Origin: Phormidesmis sp963710175
GTDB lineage: Bacteria; Cyanobacteriota; Cyanobacteriia; Phormidesmidales; Phormidesmidaceae
Direction of reading: 5' to 3'
Length of the DNA: 64,000 bases
NCBI GenBank assembly: GCA_963710175.1
Contig: CAVPZC010000001.1
Location: 2,170,001 to 2,234,000 of the forward strand
Numbering within the stretch: the first letter of the stretch is position 1; each line of letters begins with the position of its first letter. Positions 33,269-42,553 of the stretch are shown piece by piece. Made by a program: the position numbers and the translations under genes. Below the pieces are notes generated by a model. It ran no database searches. It was not told the DNA's origin and was given only the letters and a program-made list of their open reading frames with translations.

Positions 33269-34598
33269 AGACTGTATTGATTTTTGTGTAAGCGGTCTAA
33301 AATCCTATCAATTCAAGGAGACCGCCCCATGGCCCGTACGAAAAAAGAACCGAACCGCGTCGATGACCTACTAGACGAACTGCTCGAAGACTGTCACAGC
33401 CCGGAAGACATTCTAGGTGAGTCAGGACTGATGAAGCAGATCAAAAAACGGCTGGTCGAACGTGCGCTAGCTGGAGAACTCAATCATCACCTTAAAAGCG
33501 ATCGCTTAGAGGAGGGCGTTGCGCCCAACAGCCGCAACGGCAGCTCGAAGAAGACCGTTCAATCTGAAGACGGCGAGCTAGACCTGTCGATACCGAGAGA
33601 CCGCAGAGGTAGCTTCGAGCCGATTCTGGTACCAAAGCATCAACGTCGCATCGCTGGGCTGGACGAAAAGATCCTGGCGCTTTATGCCAGAGGCAACAGT
33701 ACGCGCGACATCAGCGCTCAGCTCGAAGAACTCTATGGGGGTGCGAAGATATCAGCAGCGGTCATCAGCGACGTGATAGAAAGCGTCAGCGAGGATGTCA
33801 AAGCGTGGCAGTCCAGGCCGCTTGATGAGGTCTACCCGATTGTCTATCTCGATGCGCTGTACGTAAACATCAAGGTCTCAGGACGAGTCAGCAAGCGTGC
33901 CGTCTACGTTGTGCTTGGCATCGACCGCGAAGGCGATAAGCAATTGCTCGGCCTGTGGGTCGGCGAAGCCGAAACCGAAGGCGCGAAGTTTTGGTTGAAA
34001 GTGCTGACGGATCTTCGCAACAGAGGTTTGAAGGACATTCTGATCGCCTGCTGCGATGGCCTCAAGGGCTTCCCACAAGCGATTGAAGCAGTCTACCCAC
34101 AAACGCAGGTGCAGCTTTGCATTGTGCATTTAATGCGCAACTGCATGAAGTATGTACCGTGGAAAGACAGAAAAGCCGTTGCCGCTGACCTCAAGCCTAT
34201 CTACCAAGCCGCCACGCTTGCCGAGTCAGAAGCAGCCCTCGATGCCTTTGCCGCCAAGTGGGACGAAGCTTACCCGGCTGTCAGCCAGGTTTGGATACGG
34301 CACTGGGAGAACGTCATCCCGATATTCGACTACCCAATGGAGATTCGCCGCGTCATCTACACCACCAACGCCATTGAGTCGGTCAACCGCTCGCTGCGCA
34401 AGGTGATTAAGACGAAGGCTGTCTTCCCCAGCGAAGATGCCGTTTTCAGACTGATGTATCTAGCGATGAACAATATCTCGAAGAAGTGGAACAGGCCGAT
34501 TAAGAACTGGCGTGCAGCCTTGTCACATTTTGCTATCCTGTTTCCAGAACGCTTTTCCGCTTAAGAAAAAAGCGCTTACACAAAATTCAGATCACTCT
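33269..34598 (+). mobile_element. Complete IS256-family insertion sequence, 1330 bp
   Basis: Terminal inverted repeats of about 26 bp lie at 33269-33294 and 34573-34598. Read inward they begin AGACTG and AGAGTG, and share GATTTTTGTGTAAGCG / GAATTTTGTGTAAGCG with one mismatch. A 9-bp target duplication, CGACTACCG, flanks it (33260-33268 and 34599-34607), within the 8-9 bp usual for the family. The intact transposase, both ends and perfect target repeats suggest a recent insertion. Confidence 0.92.
33329..34564 (+). CDS. IS256-family (Mutator-type) transposase
   Basis: This 411-residue transposase starts at ATG 33329, with AAGGAG 8 bases upstream; the longer frame from 33284 begins inside the inverted repeat region and is unlikely. 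The DDE residues are visible in order: VYLDALYV (D), LIACCDGLKGFPQAI (D) and TTNAIESVNRSLRK (E). The C/H region VQLCIVHLMRNCMKYVPWKDR is the Mutator signature. It moves the element by copy-paste-type transposition through a circular intermediate. No frameshift was seen. Confidence 0.95.
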   Translation: MARTKKEPNRVDDLLDELLEDCHSPEDILGESGLMKQIKKRLVERALAGELNHHLKSDRLEEGVAPNSRNGSSKKTVQSEDGELDLSIPRDRRGSFEPILVPKHQRRIAGLDEKILALYARGNSTRDISAQLEELYGGAKISAAVISDVIESVSEDVKAWQSRPLDEVYPIVYLDALYVNIKVSGRVSKRAVYVVLGIDREGDKQLLGLWVGEAETEGAKFWLKVLTDLRNRGLKDILIACCDGLKGFPQAIEAVYPQTQVQLCIVHLMRNCMKYVPWKDRKAVAADLKPIYQAATLAESEAALDAFAAKWDEAYPAVSQVWIRHWENVIPIFDYPMEIRRVIYTTNAIESVNRSLRKVIKTKAVFPSEDAVFRLMYLAMNNISKKWNRPIKNWRAALSHFAILFPERFSA

Positions 34599-34827
34599 CG
34601 ACTACCGCATCGGATTGTTTCTACAGGATGATACTTTACGCTTCGTCCGGATTCTGCATCGTAGAGAATTTTATCGCTATTTCCCCTAGAACTCGATGCC
34701 CTTCTCAAAAATCTCCAAAGCCTGGAATGGTTCGGTCTCATCATTTCTGATGATAAAGGCGACATTGCTTACTGGCACTGAAGTTCGTATAAATCTGATT
34801 AAACCTCTCAGCCTCGCCGCCCCACAC

Positions 34828-35250
34828 TTACTTCGCCTTACCGCCAAAGAGCCCCTTCAACCCCTTCAGCGCCCCCTGCAAACCGCGATCGCCCCGACTG
34901 CGCGGCTCCACTGCCAGCTCAATATCATCGTCTTTCTCGCCCTTCAAGCGATAGCCATACTCCAAATTGTCTTTACTCTTTTTCAACACCGGAAACGCTC
35001 TGAACCCGCCCTGTAGCAAATCTGCCTGACTGCTGTAAATTGCCTGACTAATCTGGCTAGAGCGACGAACGGCGATCGCCCCCACCGGAAACCACTGCTT
35101 AGTGCCCCTAGCCCGCACATACACCTCATACTCAGGCAGACCGTCAGTCTTCATTTTGTCGTACTGCTTCGACGCCTTCGTTCGCTCCTTCGTCCGCTTC
35201 GACACCTTTTTCTCAGGCGGCTTTTCCCCAAATCCCTTCGGCTCAGACAT
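34828..35250 (-). CDS. HHL1-like protein
   Basis: This 140-residue basic soluble protein contains YEVYVRARGTKQWFPVGAIA, then SSQISQAIYSSQADLLQGGF and LEYGYRLKGEKDDDIELAVE. The pattern matches the HHL1-like family (Arabidopsis Hypersensitive to High Light 1, a photosystem II protection or repair factor). A thylakoid-associated role is inferred by homology. ATG at 35250, convergent with the relE remnant region. The 138 bases between 34690 and 34827 hold only a short open tail (about 32 codons, SLEWFGLIISDDKGDIAYWH) that may be a gene fragment. Confidence 0.82.
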   Translation of the reverse strand: MSEPKGFGEKPPEKKVSKRTKERTKASKQYDKMKTDGLPEYEVYVRARGTKQWFPVGAIAVRRSSQISQAIYSSQADLLQGGFRAFPVLKKSKDNLEYGYRLKGEKDDDIELAVEPRSRGDRGLQGALKGLKGLFGGKAK

Positions 35251-35288
35251 AATGCTTACTCATTTACACGTCATAAAAGTTTACAGCT

Positions 35289-35936
35289 TTATTGGCGAAC
35301 GTACCTTGCCCGATAAATCGGCATCCCTTTCTCTGCTGTAACGGCCTCCCGGTCGGTCTTGGCTGGAAACGGACTAGCCGTTAGCCAACCCGTGCCCTCG
35401 CGGACAAAAACCGGATTTTCTTGGAAGCGATCGCACATCTCCACGCACACTTCCTCAATATCCGACTGGAGCCACACCCAGCCGCCTACCGGCATCAGCG
35501 CTGCCAGCTCCGCAACCAGCTCCGGCTGCACCACCCGCCGCTTTTGGTGCCGCTTTTTAAACCACGGGTCAGGAAACTGAATGCTCACCCGCTGTAGCTG
35601 GCAGCCGCCCGGCCACTCTGCCAGCAGCGACTTCAGCGAATTGTTCACATTGCAAAAAACAAAATGGAGATTGCGATCTGCCTCCCCTGCCGCGCCATCT
35701 CGCCGAATCAGCGCCCGTTCTACCAGCGGCTCGCGAATCTCCAGCCCCAAAAAATTCCACTCAGGCACCTGCGCAGCCATCGCCCGCACAAAATCGCCCT
35801 TCCCACAGCCAATATCCAAATGCAGCGGCTGTTGAGGATGGGTAAACACCTGAGCCCAGTCTGGGGCGATCGCCGCCTCAGCGTACTTGTGGCTGAGCGG
35901 ATTCACATGCTGGCGCACACGGCGAATAGGCGGCAT
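35289..35936 (-). CDS. trmB: tRNA (guanine-N7-)-methyltransferase
   Basis: This 215-residue AdoMet enzyme makes m7G46 in tRNA. It has PIRRVRQHVNPLSHKY at the start, the AdoMet loop LDIGCGKGDFVRAMA, then NFLGLEIREPLVERAL and FPDPWFKKRHQKRRVVQPEL, all TrmB signatures. I begin at ATG 35936, which gives the family N-terminus; the frame could extend to a TTG at 35960. It shares its strand with the HHL1-like gene (38-base gap) and the CPBP gene upstream. Confidence 0.93.
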   Translation of the reverse strand: MPPIRRVRQHVNPLSHKYAEAAIAPDWAQVFTHPQQPLHLDIGCGKGDFVRAMAAQVPEWNFLGLEIREPLVERALIRRDGAAGEADRNLHFVFCNVNNSLKSLLAEWPGGCQLQRVSIQFPDPWFKKRHQKRRVVQPELVAELAALMPVGGWVWLQSDIEEVCVEMCDRFQENPVFVREGTGWLTASPFPAKTDREAVTAEKGMPIYRARYVRQ

Positions 35937-35969
35937 TGAGTATAGGGCGATAGGGCGCAATAGAGGTGT

Positions 35970-36881
35970 TCAATCCACCTTATCGCTATGGGCCTGCCTA
36001 AAATTGACCAAGTAGGGAATTTCACCCGATTGGGTAGGCCAGCTGCGCCGGACAAACCGCCAAACAAACGGCGCAGAGATAGCCACCAATATCAGCCCCA
36101 CCCACCAGGAAGACTGCACATCTTCCACGGTATAGGTCTGCTCGCCCGCTGTCGCCCGAGAGAGCCAATCAATCCCCACCGCCGTTAAATTATTTAAGCT
36201 GTGGCAGGCAACCGGCACCCACAGACTGCGCGTTTTTACATACAGCAGGCCCATCACCAGGCCAAACAGCATCAGCCCCAGCGGATTGTTTACATGCAGC
36301 AGGCCAAACAGCAGCGAAGAGGCCACTAGCCCCCAGCGCAGCCCCCATTTCGCACTCCAGCGCTGGAGCAAAATTCCGCGAAACACCAGCTCTTCGACCA
36401 GCGGCGCATACACAATGAGCAAAAAGAGCATCAGCGCGTCGTAGAGCTGCGGATAGCCGCTGTTGCCACCGCCCAGCATCATATTGGTCTCCAGCGTCTG
36501 CGCCGCATAGCCAGGAAAGCCCAAAGACACCAGATAAAACACAACCGAAAAACTGCCCAAAGAGAACACCAGCAAACTGGCAACCAGCAGCCCGGCATAG
36601 CGCAGCGAAAACTGCGGCGAATGTTGCCCAAATAAATAGCTAACATGCAGTCCCCGCTGCCGCCCCACCCACAAGATCACCCCGCCCAGCACAGTCCACA
36701 CCAAAATCGAAAGAATGGGCATCGAGATCGGATCGTCTCGCAGCCAGGGCAGCAGCGCTAGTTCTCCGAGCTGGCCGTACACTATCCCTACTGTGATGCT
36801 GGCGATCAGATAGGTGCCCAATATCAGGTAGCGGCTCTTGAGGGCCAAAAAAGGGTTTGAAGGGGGGGTGGGCCTGTCCAT
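35970..36881 (-). CDS. CPBP-family intramembrane glutamic endopeptidase
   Basis: The 303 residues have about eight membrane segments. The catalytic motif EELVFRGILLQRW (EExxxR) and the downstream LLFGLLHVNNPLG (His) and HSLNN blocks form the CPBP/ABI active site. Such proteases act within the membrane, and cyanobacterial members are often multiple and of unknown substrate. ATG at 36881. It lies just upstream of trmB on the same strand and is divergent from the TamB gene. Confidence 0.9.
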   Translation of the reverse strand: MDRPTPPSNPFLALKSRYLILGTYLIASITVGIVYGQLGELALLPWLRDDPISMPILSILVWTVLGGVILWVGRQRGLHVSYLFGQHSPQFSLRYAGLLVASLLVFSLGSFSVVFYLVSLGFPGYAAQTLETNMMLGGGNSGYPQLYDALMLFLLIVYAPLVEELVFRGILLQRWSAKWGLRWGLVASSLLFGLLHVNNPLGLMLFGLVMGLLYVKTRSLWVPVACHSLNNLTAVGIDWLSRATAGEQTYTVEDVQSSWWVGLILVAISAPFVWRFVRRSWPTQSGEIPYLVNFRQAHSDKVD

Positions 36882-37077
36882 ACTCGCCTGTACTTTACGC
36901 CCCCTATTATAGATAGAAAGCTTTGGCGATACTTTTGCGCTTTCGAGCTGTCAGCTTGTCTTTATGTATGGCCTTTTGTGTGGAGTATTGTGATCGCTAA
37001 CGAAAGTGCCACATCGATATTAAAACGCTCTGCAAAGTTGCTAAAGTATCTGGGTAGCTAGGTCTGAGTCATCTATA

Positions 37078-40000
37078 GTGCCCCCCACCCCCGATGATGG
37101 TCCTTCGCCTCTACCGCCTGCTGCGCCAGAGAATCGGCGCTTTCCCTGGTTTTGGCTAGGCATATTTACCGGTACAGTTTTGGGCGCGGCAGGTCTCGGG
37201 CTGGCAGCTTGGGCATGGATTTTTATTCAAGAAGAGCTTTCGCCGCTGCTCTCTGAAACGCTGACAGACTCTTTAGATCGCCCCGTTGAGCTAGGCGATG
37301 TTGAAAGAGTGACGTTGGGCAGCCTGCAAGTTGGCCCGTCTGAAATGGGGCCGTCTGATACTGACCCCACCACACTCAGCGTTGATACAGCTATCGTCAA
37401 ATTCGATCTAATAGAAACTCTGCTGACCAGAAAGCTAGGGCTAGACCTCGTCGTGGTCGGCGCAAAGGGCTATGTCGAGCAAGATAAAGAGAAAGGCTGG
37501 CTAAATTTTGAAGGCTTTGAAGAGCAGGAACAGTCGAGACGATTCAAAGTAGAGGTCAACGACGTTCGCATTCGAGACTCTGAGCTAACGCTGGTGCCGC
37601 TACCGGCTGTGCCAGGTCAACCCAGGCCGATTCCGATTGATCAGGTCAGCGGCAGCCTCAACCTGGAAGAAGTGATGGTTGCCGATAAAGAGGCTCGCCA
37701 CGCCCGGTTCGAAATTCAGGGCGCACCAGAGGCCGGGGGTCAGATCACGGTGAAAGGCGAAGTGCAGCCGGTGGTTGTCAGCGGGACGATGCCGGAAGAA
37801 TCACCCGAAAGTACCGCTGAAGGGGCTCAATCAAACGGCCCGGAAGATGCGGTCGAGAGCCCCAGCGGCGCTGACTTAACCCAGGGAGATAGAATTGGCA
37901 ACGCCACAAACCTGTTGATCAGCGGTGACAAAGCGCCGCTGGCCGATATCTTAAACTTTACGCTCTCCACCATCGGCATTCCGACCAAAGATGTGACGGT
38001 CGCCTCTGGACAGGTCAACGGCACGCTGGATATAAAATTTCGCCCTGGGCAGCCGTTGGACTACTCGGGCGCGTTGATGGCTGACAACGCCGAAATCAAG
38101 ACTACGCTGCTGCCGCTGCCGTTTAAAGAGATGGCGGGTCAAACTCGTTTTCAGGGCAATAAATGGACGGTTGATCAGCTCAGCGCTGACTATGGAGAAA
38201 TTGCGGCGACTGCTGAAGGTCTGATCGACTTTGACAAGGGCTACGACCTCACTGTTACGGCTGAAGATGTCTCTGTCAAAGACTTTGTCGAAACGGTCAA
38301 ACTTAAGCTGCCAGTACCCACTGAGGGGCGCTTCGACGCGGTGGCTCAAGTCGGTGGCCGCCTCAGAAAGCCAGAATTTTCGGGCAGTGTCACTGCTGTT
38401 GCGCCGATTGATGTAGATAAGCTCACTTTCACCAGCGCCTCTAGCGACTTTTTCTTAGAGGGTAGGCAGCTCTTGCTAGACGATATTGCCGCGACGCCCA
38501 GTACGGGTGGTTCACTGCGCGGTTCGGGGCAGGTTCAGCTGGGAGAGGGGTCGCCCTTTACTTTTCAGCTGGATGGCCGCAGTCTGCCCGCTCGCGAACT
38601 GGCGCAGCTCTACGGTGTCGAGGCTCCTTTCAAAATCGGGTTGGTCTCTGCCGATGCGGTGGTGACCGGCGGCAATGGCGGCCCGGTGAATACGACCATC
38701 CAGCTAGATGCCCCATCAGCGCAGTACCCTGGCTCGGGCGTGGTAGAAATCAGCGGCAGAACCGTCGCCTTTCGCGATGCGGCCTTTCAGGTGGGCGGTG
38801 GTACGGTTAGCGGCTCAGGCAGGCTGGTCAACGGCCAGTGGAATAGCGATGTGACGTTGGCGGGCGTACAGCTCAATACCCTCTCAGACGGTCTGCGCGG
38901 GGATATCAGCGGGCAGTTTGCGCTGAGCGGCAATACGGCTGATAACCGGCTGGCGGCGATCGCTGCTCAGGGCAATGTCGCCTTTTCCGACGGACTGGCC
39001 ACCTTTAGCCCGCAGTTCAGCGAGTTTGACGATCTGCTCACCGCGCGGGTGGCCTGGAATGGGGAACAGATAGCCATTGACCAGGCTACGACCGACCGCC
39101 TCACGGCCAGCGGCACACTCACCCCCGCCTTTACGGGTAGCGGCTTTACCGGCCTTGAGCAATTCAATCTCAACCTGAATGCCCGAGACTATGCGATCGC
39201 CGAGATCCCTTTTGTCAATTTGCCCGATGCGATCGCTCTAACTGGCCGTACCGACTTTACCGGCACGCTCACGGGTAGCCCCACAGCCCCTAATCTCAAC
39301 GGCAACCTTCAGCTGGCTAATCTGGTCGTCAACCGTTTGCCCTTTAATTCTTTGCTGAGGGGCACTGTGGCCTATTCTTCAGGCAGCGGGCTAGATCTCA
39401 ACGTGGCGGGGGGTAGCGATCGCATCGCCCTGAGCGTCAGTCCGTCCGGCGCTCAGAGTACATTGGCCAGCGCTAACGGCCCCACTCCCAACCTCAACTT
39501 TGACATTGACTGGCGCGGTGCCTTTGCTCGCGGCCAAACCCAAGGCGAACTGCTCAATGTGCAGGCCGGTAACTTTCCGCTCTCCGCGCTCAACTTCCCA
39601 GTGGGCGGAGCTGCCGACATCGGTCAGCTGCGCGGCACCCTGACTACCGCCGATCTAGTGGTTGACTTAGGCGACCAAACCGCCCAGGGCGACTTTGCTA
39701 TCGACCAGCTGGGCTTGGGCTACATCAACGCCGGGCAGCTGGTCGGGCAGGTGCGCTACGCCGACAGCCTGGCCACGCTGACCAACGGCCAACTCACGCT
39801 GGGTGACAACCTCTACGATCTGAGCGGGCGGCTGGCCCTCGGCGGCGACGCACCGGTCTACAGTGCCAATATCGAGACGCAGAAAGGCAATGTGCAAAAT
39901 CTCCTCACGGCCCTTTCTATTTACCAGCTAGAAGACTTTCGACGCGGGCTGACGCCACCTGACTGGATAGAAAATCCCCTCTCTCAGACAGAGCTAGAGA

Positions 40001-42345
40001 CCCTGCTAGCAACCAGCCCGACCGGTCGGGCCGACGCAGCCCTGCTCAATCAGCTGCGCCGCCTGTCAGAGATTCAGGCCATTCAATCGGAAATTGCGAT
40101 CGCCGCTGCTGCTGCCCCTTTGCCCCCCCTCGAAGAACTCAGCGGCCCTTTCGCTGGCAATATTCAGCTCAACGGCAGTGGCCGCGACTTTCAGCTAGAC
40201 TTTGACCTGGCTGGGGCCAACTGGCGGTGGGGCAGGGACTACAGCGCCGATCAGGTGATCGCCAAAGGCAGCCTCACCCCCAATGTCCTGACCTTGGAGC
40301 CAGTGCGCTTTGCTTCAATCATTCCGGTGCCGGTTGACTCAGCCGCTGATGCTAATAGCGATGAAGACCTTCCGCAAATTGCCGTTCAGCCGGTCGAAGC
40401 CTCGGTTGACTTCGCCGGTCAGCTGGTGTTTGGCCGCAATACCCAGCTGACTTCTAACTTACAGGCGATCGCTCAAAATCTGAATGTGAATACGCTAGAC
40501 GATATTTTTGAGCTGCCGGTCGATATTGACGGGTTTGCCAATGCTAGAGCCACGCTGGGCGGCACGCTGGCCAACCCACAGCTGCGGGGAACAGTCGATC
40601 TGGCCAGCGCCGCTATCAACGACACGCCGATTCAGTCGGCCAACGCTCAGTTTCTCTATCAAAATGCGCGGCTCAGCCTCAGTAGCGCGTTAGTGGCCAC
40701 AACGCCAGAGGAACCTCTAAGGCTCTCAGCTCAAATTCCCTACGCTTTTGACTTTATGACGGCCCGGCCAGACAGCGACGATATCGCCGTTGAAATCGAT
40801 GTGAGAGATGAGGGTCTAGCGCTGCTGAATATCTTCACGCAGCAGGTGGCCTGGGAATCTGGCAGTGGTCAGGTCAATTTGAAAGTCGGCGGGACGCTAT
40901 CGAGCCCCGAGATTGCCGGGTTTGCCACACTAGATGAGGCCGTGCTCAGCGCCCAAATCTTGCCGGAGCCGCTGACAAACGTCAACGGGCGAGCGACTTT
41001 TGCCGGCGATCGCATCATTGTCGAAACCCTTGAGGGCAGCTTTAGTGACGGACAGCTCGCCGCCGCTGGCACTTTCCCACTCCTTACGCCAATTATCAGT
41101 GGCGCTGAGCTGAGCGCCCTCATCTCTGCCCCGCCCCCACCTCCAGATGCAGCAGAAAACCCAGCATCGAACGCGGCTTCCCCGCCTCCCGCCGATCCAC
41201 TCTTCCCTCAGCCGCTGGCTGCCGGTCGTCCCCTCACCGTCAACTTTAAAGACATTGCGCTGTCGCTACAGGGCCTCTACGAAGGCGGCGTCAACGGCCA
41301 AATAGTTGTGGGCGGCAGTGCGCTGCTGGCAGGTCCCCAGATTGGTGGCGAAGTTATCCTCTCAGATGGCCGGGTGCTGCTACCCGATGGCGGCAACGCT
41401 GACGCATCGGCGACGCTAGTCTCCGGGCCTGCCAGTGTTCCTGTGGCCAATCCAGACCGCATATCACCTAACTTTCGAGATCTGCGATTGACGCTGGGCA
41501 ACTCTGTTCGCATTGTTCAGGGCAATCTACTCAATTTTGTGGCCGATGGCACCCTAGTTCTCAACGGACCTCCAAGCGATTTAGAGCCCGACGGGGTAAT
41601 CAACTTGAGATCCGGGCGGGTGAGTCTGTTTACCACTTTGTTCCGGCTGAGAGGCGGCAGCAACACTGCCGAATTCAGGCCGGAGTTTGGCCTGCAAAAT
41701 CCGCTGCTGGATGTTTCCTTGCGTGCTTCTGTGCCTGAGGTTAACGCCCCTGGCCCCATAGCTAGTACGCCTTTTGCCAACGCTGAAGTAGCCGATACTT
41801 CCAACAACGGCTTTGATAATCCCGGCTCGCTGCGGACTATTCGCGTCCGCGCCGATGTCAATGGCCCGGCCAACGCCATCTTTGAAAATCTGGAGTTGTC
41901 TAGCTCGCCAGCTCGCTCGCAGGCCGAACTGGTCGGGCTGATTGGTGGTGGCTTTATCACCGCCTTAGAATCGACGGTGGGCAGTCTGTCTGGTAGCGGC
42001 GATGGTTTTCAAGGGCTGATTAATCTGGTCAGCGGCACGGTTTTGACCAGCGTCCAAGATCTGATTGGCACGACGCTTAGCCTCAGCGAGTTTCGCCTCT
42101 TTCCAGTAACAGCCGCCAGCCGCGCCGTCACCGAAGAAACCAACGATACTGGCCTCGACATTGGCGCAGAGATTGGTATCGATTTGACCGACGCGACCTC
42201 TCTATCTGTTTCCAAGATTCTCACCGACAGTACCAGCCCCGAATTTGGGATCAACTACCGGCTGACCGACCAGTTCACAGTGAGAGGAACTACTGACTTA
42301 GACGAAATCAACCAGGTGCTGCTGGAATACGAGATCCGGTTTTAG
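37078..42345 (+). CDS. tamB: TamB / TIC236-like envelope translocation assembly protein (DUF490)
   Basis: This 1755-residue protein has a proline-rich N-terminus and one membrane anchor (about 23-50, FWLGIFTGTVLGAAGLGLAA). A long beta-rich repeat body with an AsmA-like start (DSLDRPVELGDVERV) fills the periplasm. The C-terminal DUF490 domain includes VQGNLLNFVADGTLVLNGPP, ELVGLIGGGF and GINYRLTDQFTVRGTTDLDE. It should span inner to outer membrane and support outer-membrane lipid transport or Omp85-type assembly; chloroplast TIC236 is the relative. The GTG start at 37078 has no clear Shine-Dalgarno. An Asp/Glu/Ser/Pro-rich insert lies near residues 235-270. The protein is the usual size for cyanobacteria. 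Confidence 0.9.
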   Translation: MPPTPDDGPSPLPPAAPENRRFPWFWLGIFTGTVLGAAGLGLAAWAWIFIQEELSPLLSETLTDSLDRPVELGDVERVTLGSLQVGPSEMGPSDTDPTTLSVDTAIVKFDLIETLLTRKLGLDLVVVGAKGYVEQDKEKGWLNFEGFEEQEQSRRFKVEVNDVRIRDSELTLVPLPAVPGQPRPIPIDQVSGSLNLEEVMVADKEARHARFEIQGAPEAGGQITVKGEVQPVVVSGTMPEESPESTAEGAQSNGPEDAVESPSGADLTQGDRIGNATNLLISGDKAPLADILNFTLSTIGIPTKDVTVASGQVNGTLDIKFRPGQPLDYSGALMADNAEIKTTLLPLPFKEMAGQTRFQGNKWTVDQLSADYGEIAATAEGLIDFDKGYDLTVTAEDVSVKDFVETVKLKLPVPTEGRFDAVAQVGGRLRKPEFSGSVTAVAPIDVDKLTFTSASSDFFLEGRQLLLDDIAATPSTGGSLRGSGQVQLGEGSPFTFQLDGRSLPARELAQLYGVEAPFKIGLVSADAVVTGGNGGPVNTTIQLDAPSAQYPGSGVVEISGRTVAFRDAAFQVGGGTVSGSGRLVNGQWNSDVTLAGVQLNTLSDGLRGDISGQFALSGNTADNRLAAIAAQGNVAFSDGLATFSPQFSEFDDLLTARVAWNGEQIAIDQATTDRLTASGTLTPAFTGSGFTGLEQFNLNLNARDYAIAEIPFVNLPDAIALTGRTDFTGTLTGSPTAPNLNGNLQLANLVVNRLPFNSLLRGTVAYSSGSGLDLNVAGGSDRIALSVSPSGAQSTLASANGPTPNLNFDIDWRGAFARGQTQGELLNVQAGNFPLSALNFPVGGAADIGQLRGTLTTADLVVDLGDQTAQGDFAIDQLGLGYINAGQLVGQVRYADSLATLTNGQLTLGDNLYDLSGRLALGGDAPVYSANIETQKGNVQNLLTALSIYQLEDFRRGLTPPDWIENPLSQTELETLLATSPTGRADAALLNQLRRLSEIQAIQSEIAIAAAAAPLPPLEELSGPFAGNIQLNGSGRDFQLDFDLAGANWRWGRDYSADQVIAKGSLTPNVLTLEPVRFASIIPVPVDSAADANSDEDLPQIAVQPVEASVDFAGQLVFGRNTQLTSNLQAIAQNLNVNTLDDIFELPVDIDGFANARATLGGTLANPQLRGTVDLASAAINDTPIQSANAQFLYQNARLSLSSALVATTPEEPLRLSAQIPYAFDFMTARPDSDDIAVEIDVRDEGLALLNIFTQQVAWESGSGQVNLKVGGTLSSPEIAGFATLDEAVLSAQILPEPLTNVNGRATFAGDRIIVETLEGSFSDGQLAAAGTFPLLTPIISGAELSALISAPPPPPDAAENPASNAASPPPADPLFPQPLAAGRPLTVNFKDIALSLQGLYEGGVNGQIVVGGSALLAGPQIGGEVILSDGRVLLPDGGNADASATLVSGPASVPVANPDRISPNFRDLRLTLGNSVRIVQGNLLNFVADGTLVLNGPPSDLEPDGVINLRSGRVSLFTTLFRLRGGSNTAEFRPEFGLQNPLLDVSLRASVPEVNAPGPIASTPFANAEVADTSNNGFDNPGSLRTIRVRADVNGPANAIFENLELSSSPARSQAELVGLIGGGFITALESTVGSLSGSGDGFQGLINLVSGTVLTSVQDLIGTTLSLSEFRLFPVTAASRAVTEETNDTGLDIGAEIGIDLTDATSLSVSKILTDSTSPEFGINYRLTDQFTVRGTTDLDEINQVLLEYEIRF

Positions 42346-42553
42346 CAGATCGGGTTGCCACTGCCTAGCAGCTATCAGCTAAAATCGTCTGGGCTTTTGC
42401 TGAAAAAGGGTCATACTAGCTGAAAGTACTTCTGTCAGCTTGTGCTTAACCCGGTTTTGTGCCCAAGTTACCTGCTAGCTTTTACAACGTCTTTTTATAT
42501 CGTTACTATAGTCACTGCTCTACCACTGCTGTTTCTTTACCTTTAACTAACCC

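Larger units (their letters stand above)
33071..34689 (+). pseudogene. relE: RelE-type toxin gene, broken by a 13-bp duplication and an IS256-family insertion
   Basis: The start MKVEFRKTFEKDL stops at 33110 because AGAAAGACCTTTG is present twice in tandem (33086-33098, 33099-33111). With one copy removed the frame runs through LRKLRDKAQLSTIK and DGYFRIRLGDYR to the insertion at 33269. Beyond the element, from 34599, the same protein resumes: DYRIGLFLQDDTLRFVRILH and RREFYRYFP, stop at 34689. The rejoined product, about 95 residues, is a normal RelE/ParE-superfamily toxin with its C-terminal Arg-Tyr residues. Two independent lesions mean it is inactive. Confidence 0.88.

Noticed and set aside
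33284..33328. Upstream extension of the IS256 transposase
   Set aside because: It starts inside the terminal repeat area; ATG 33329 has a strong Shine-Dalgarno.
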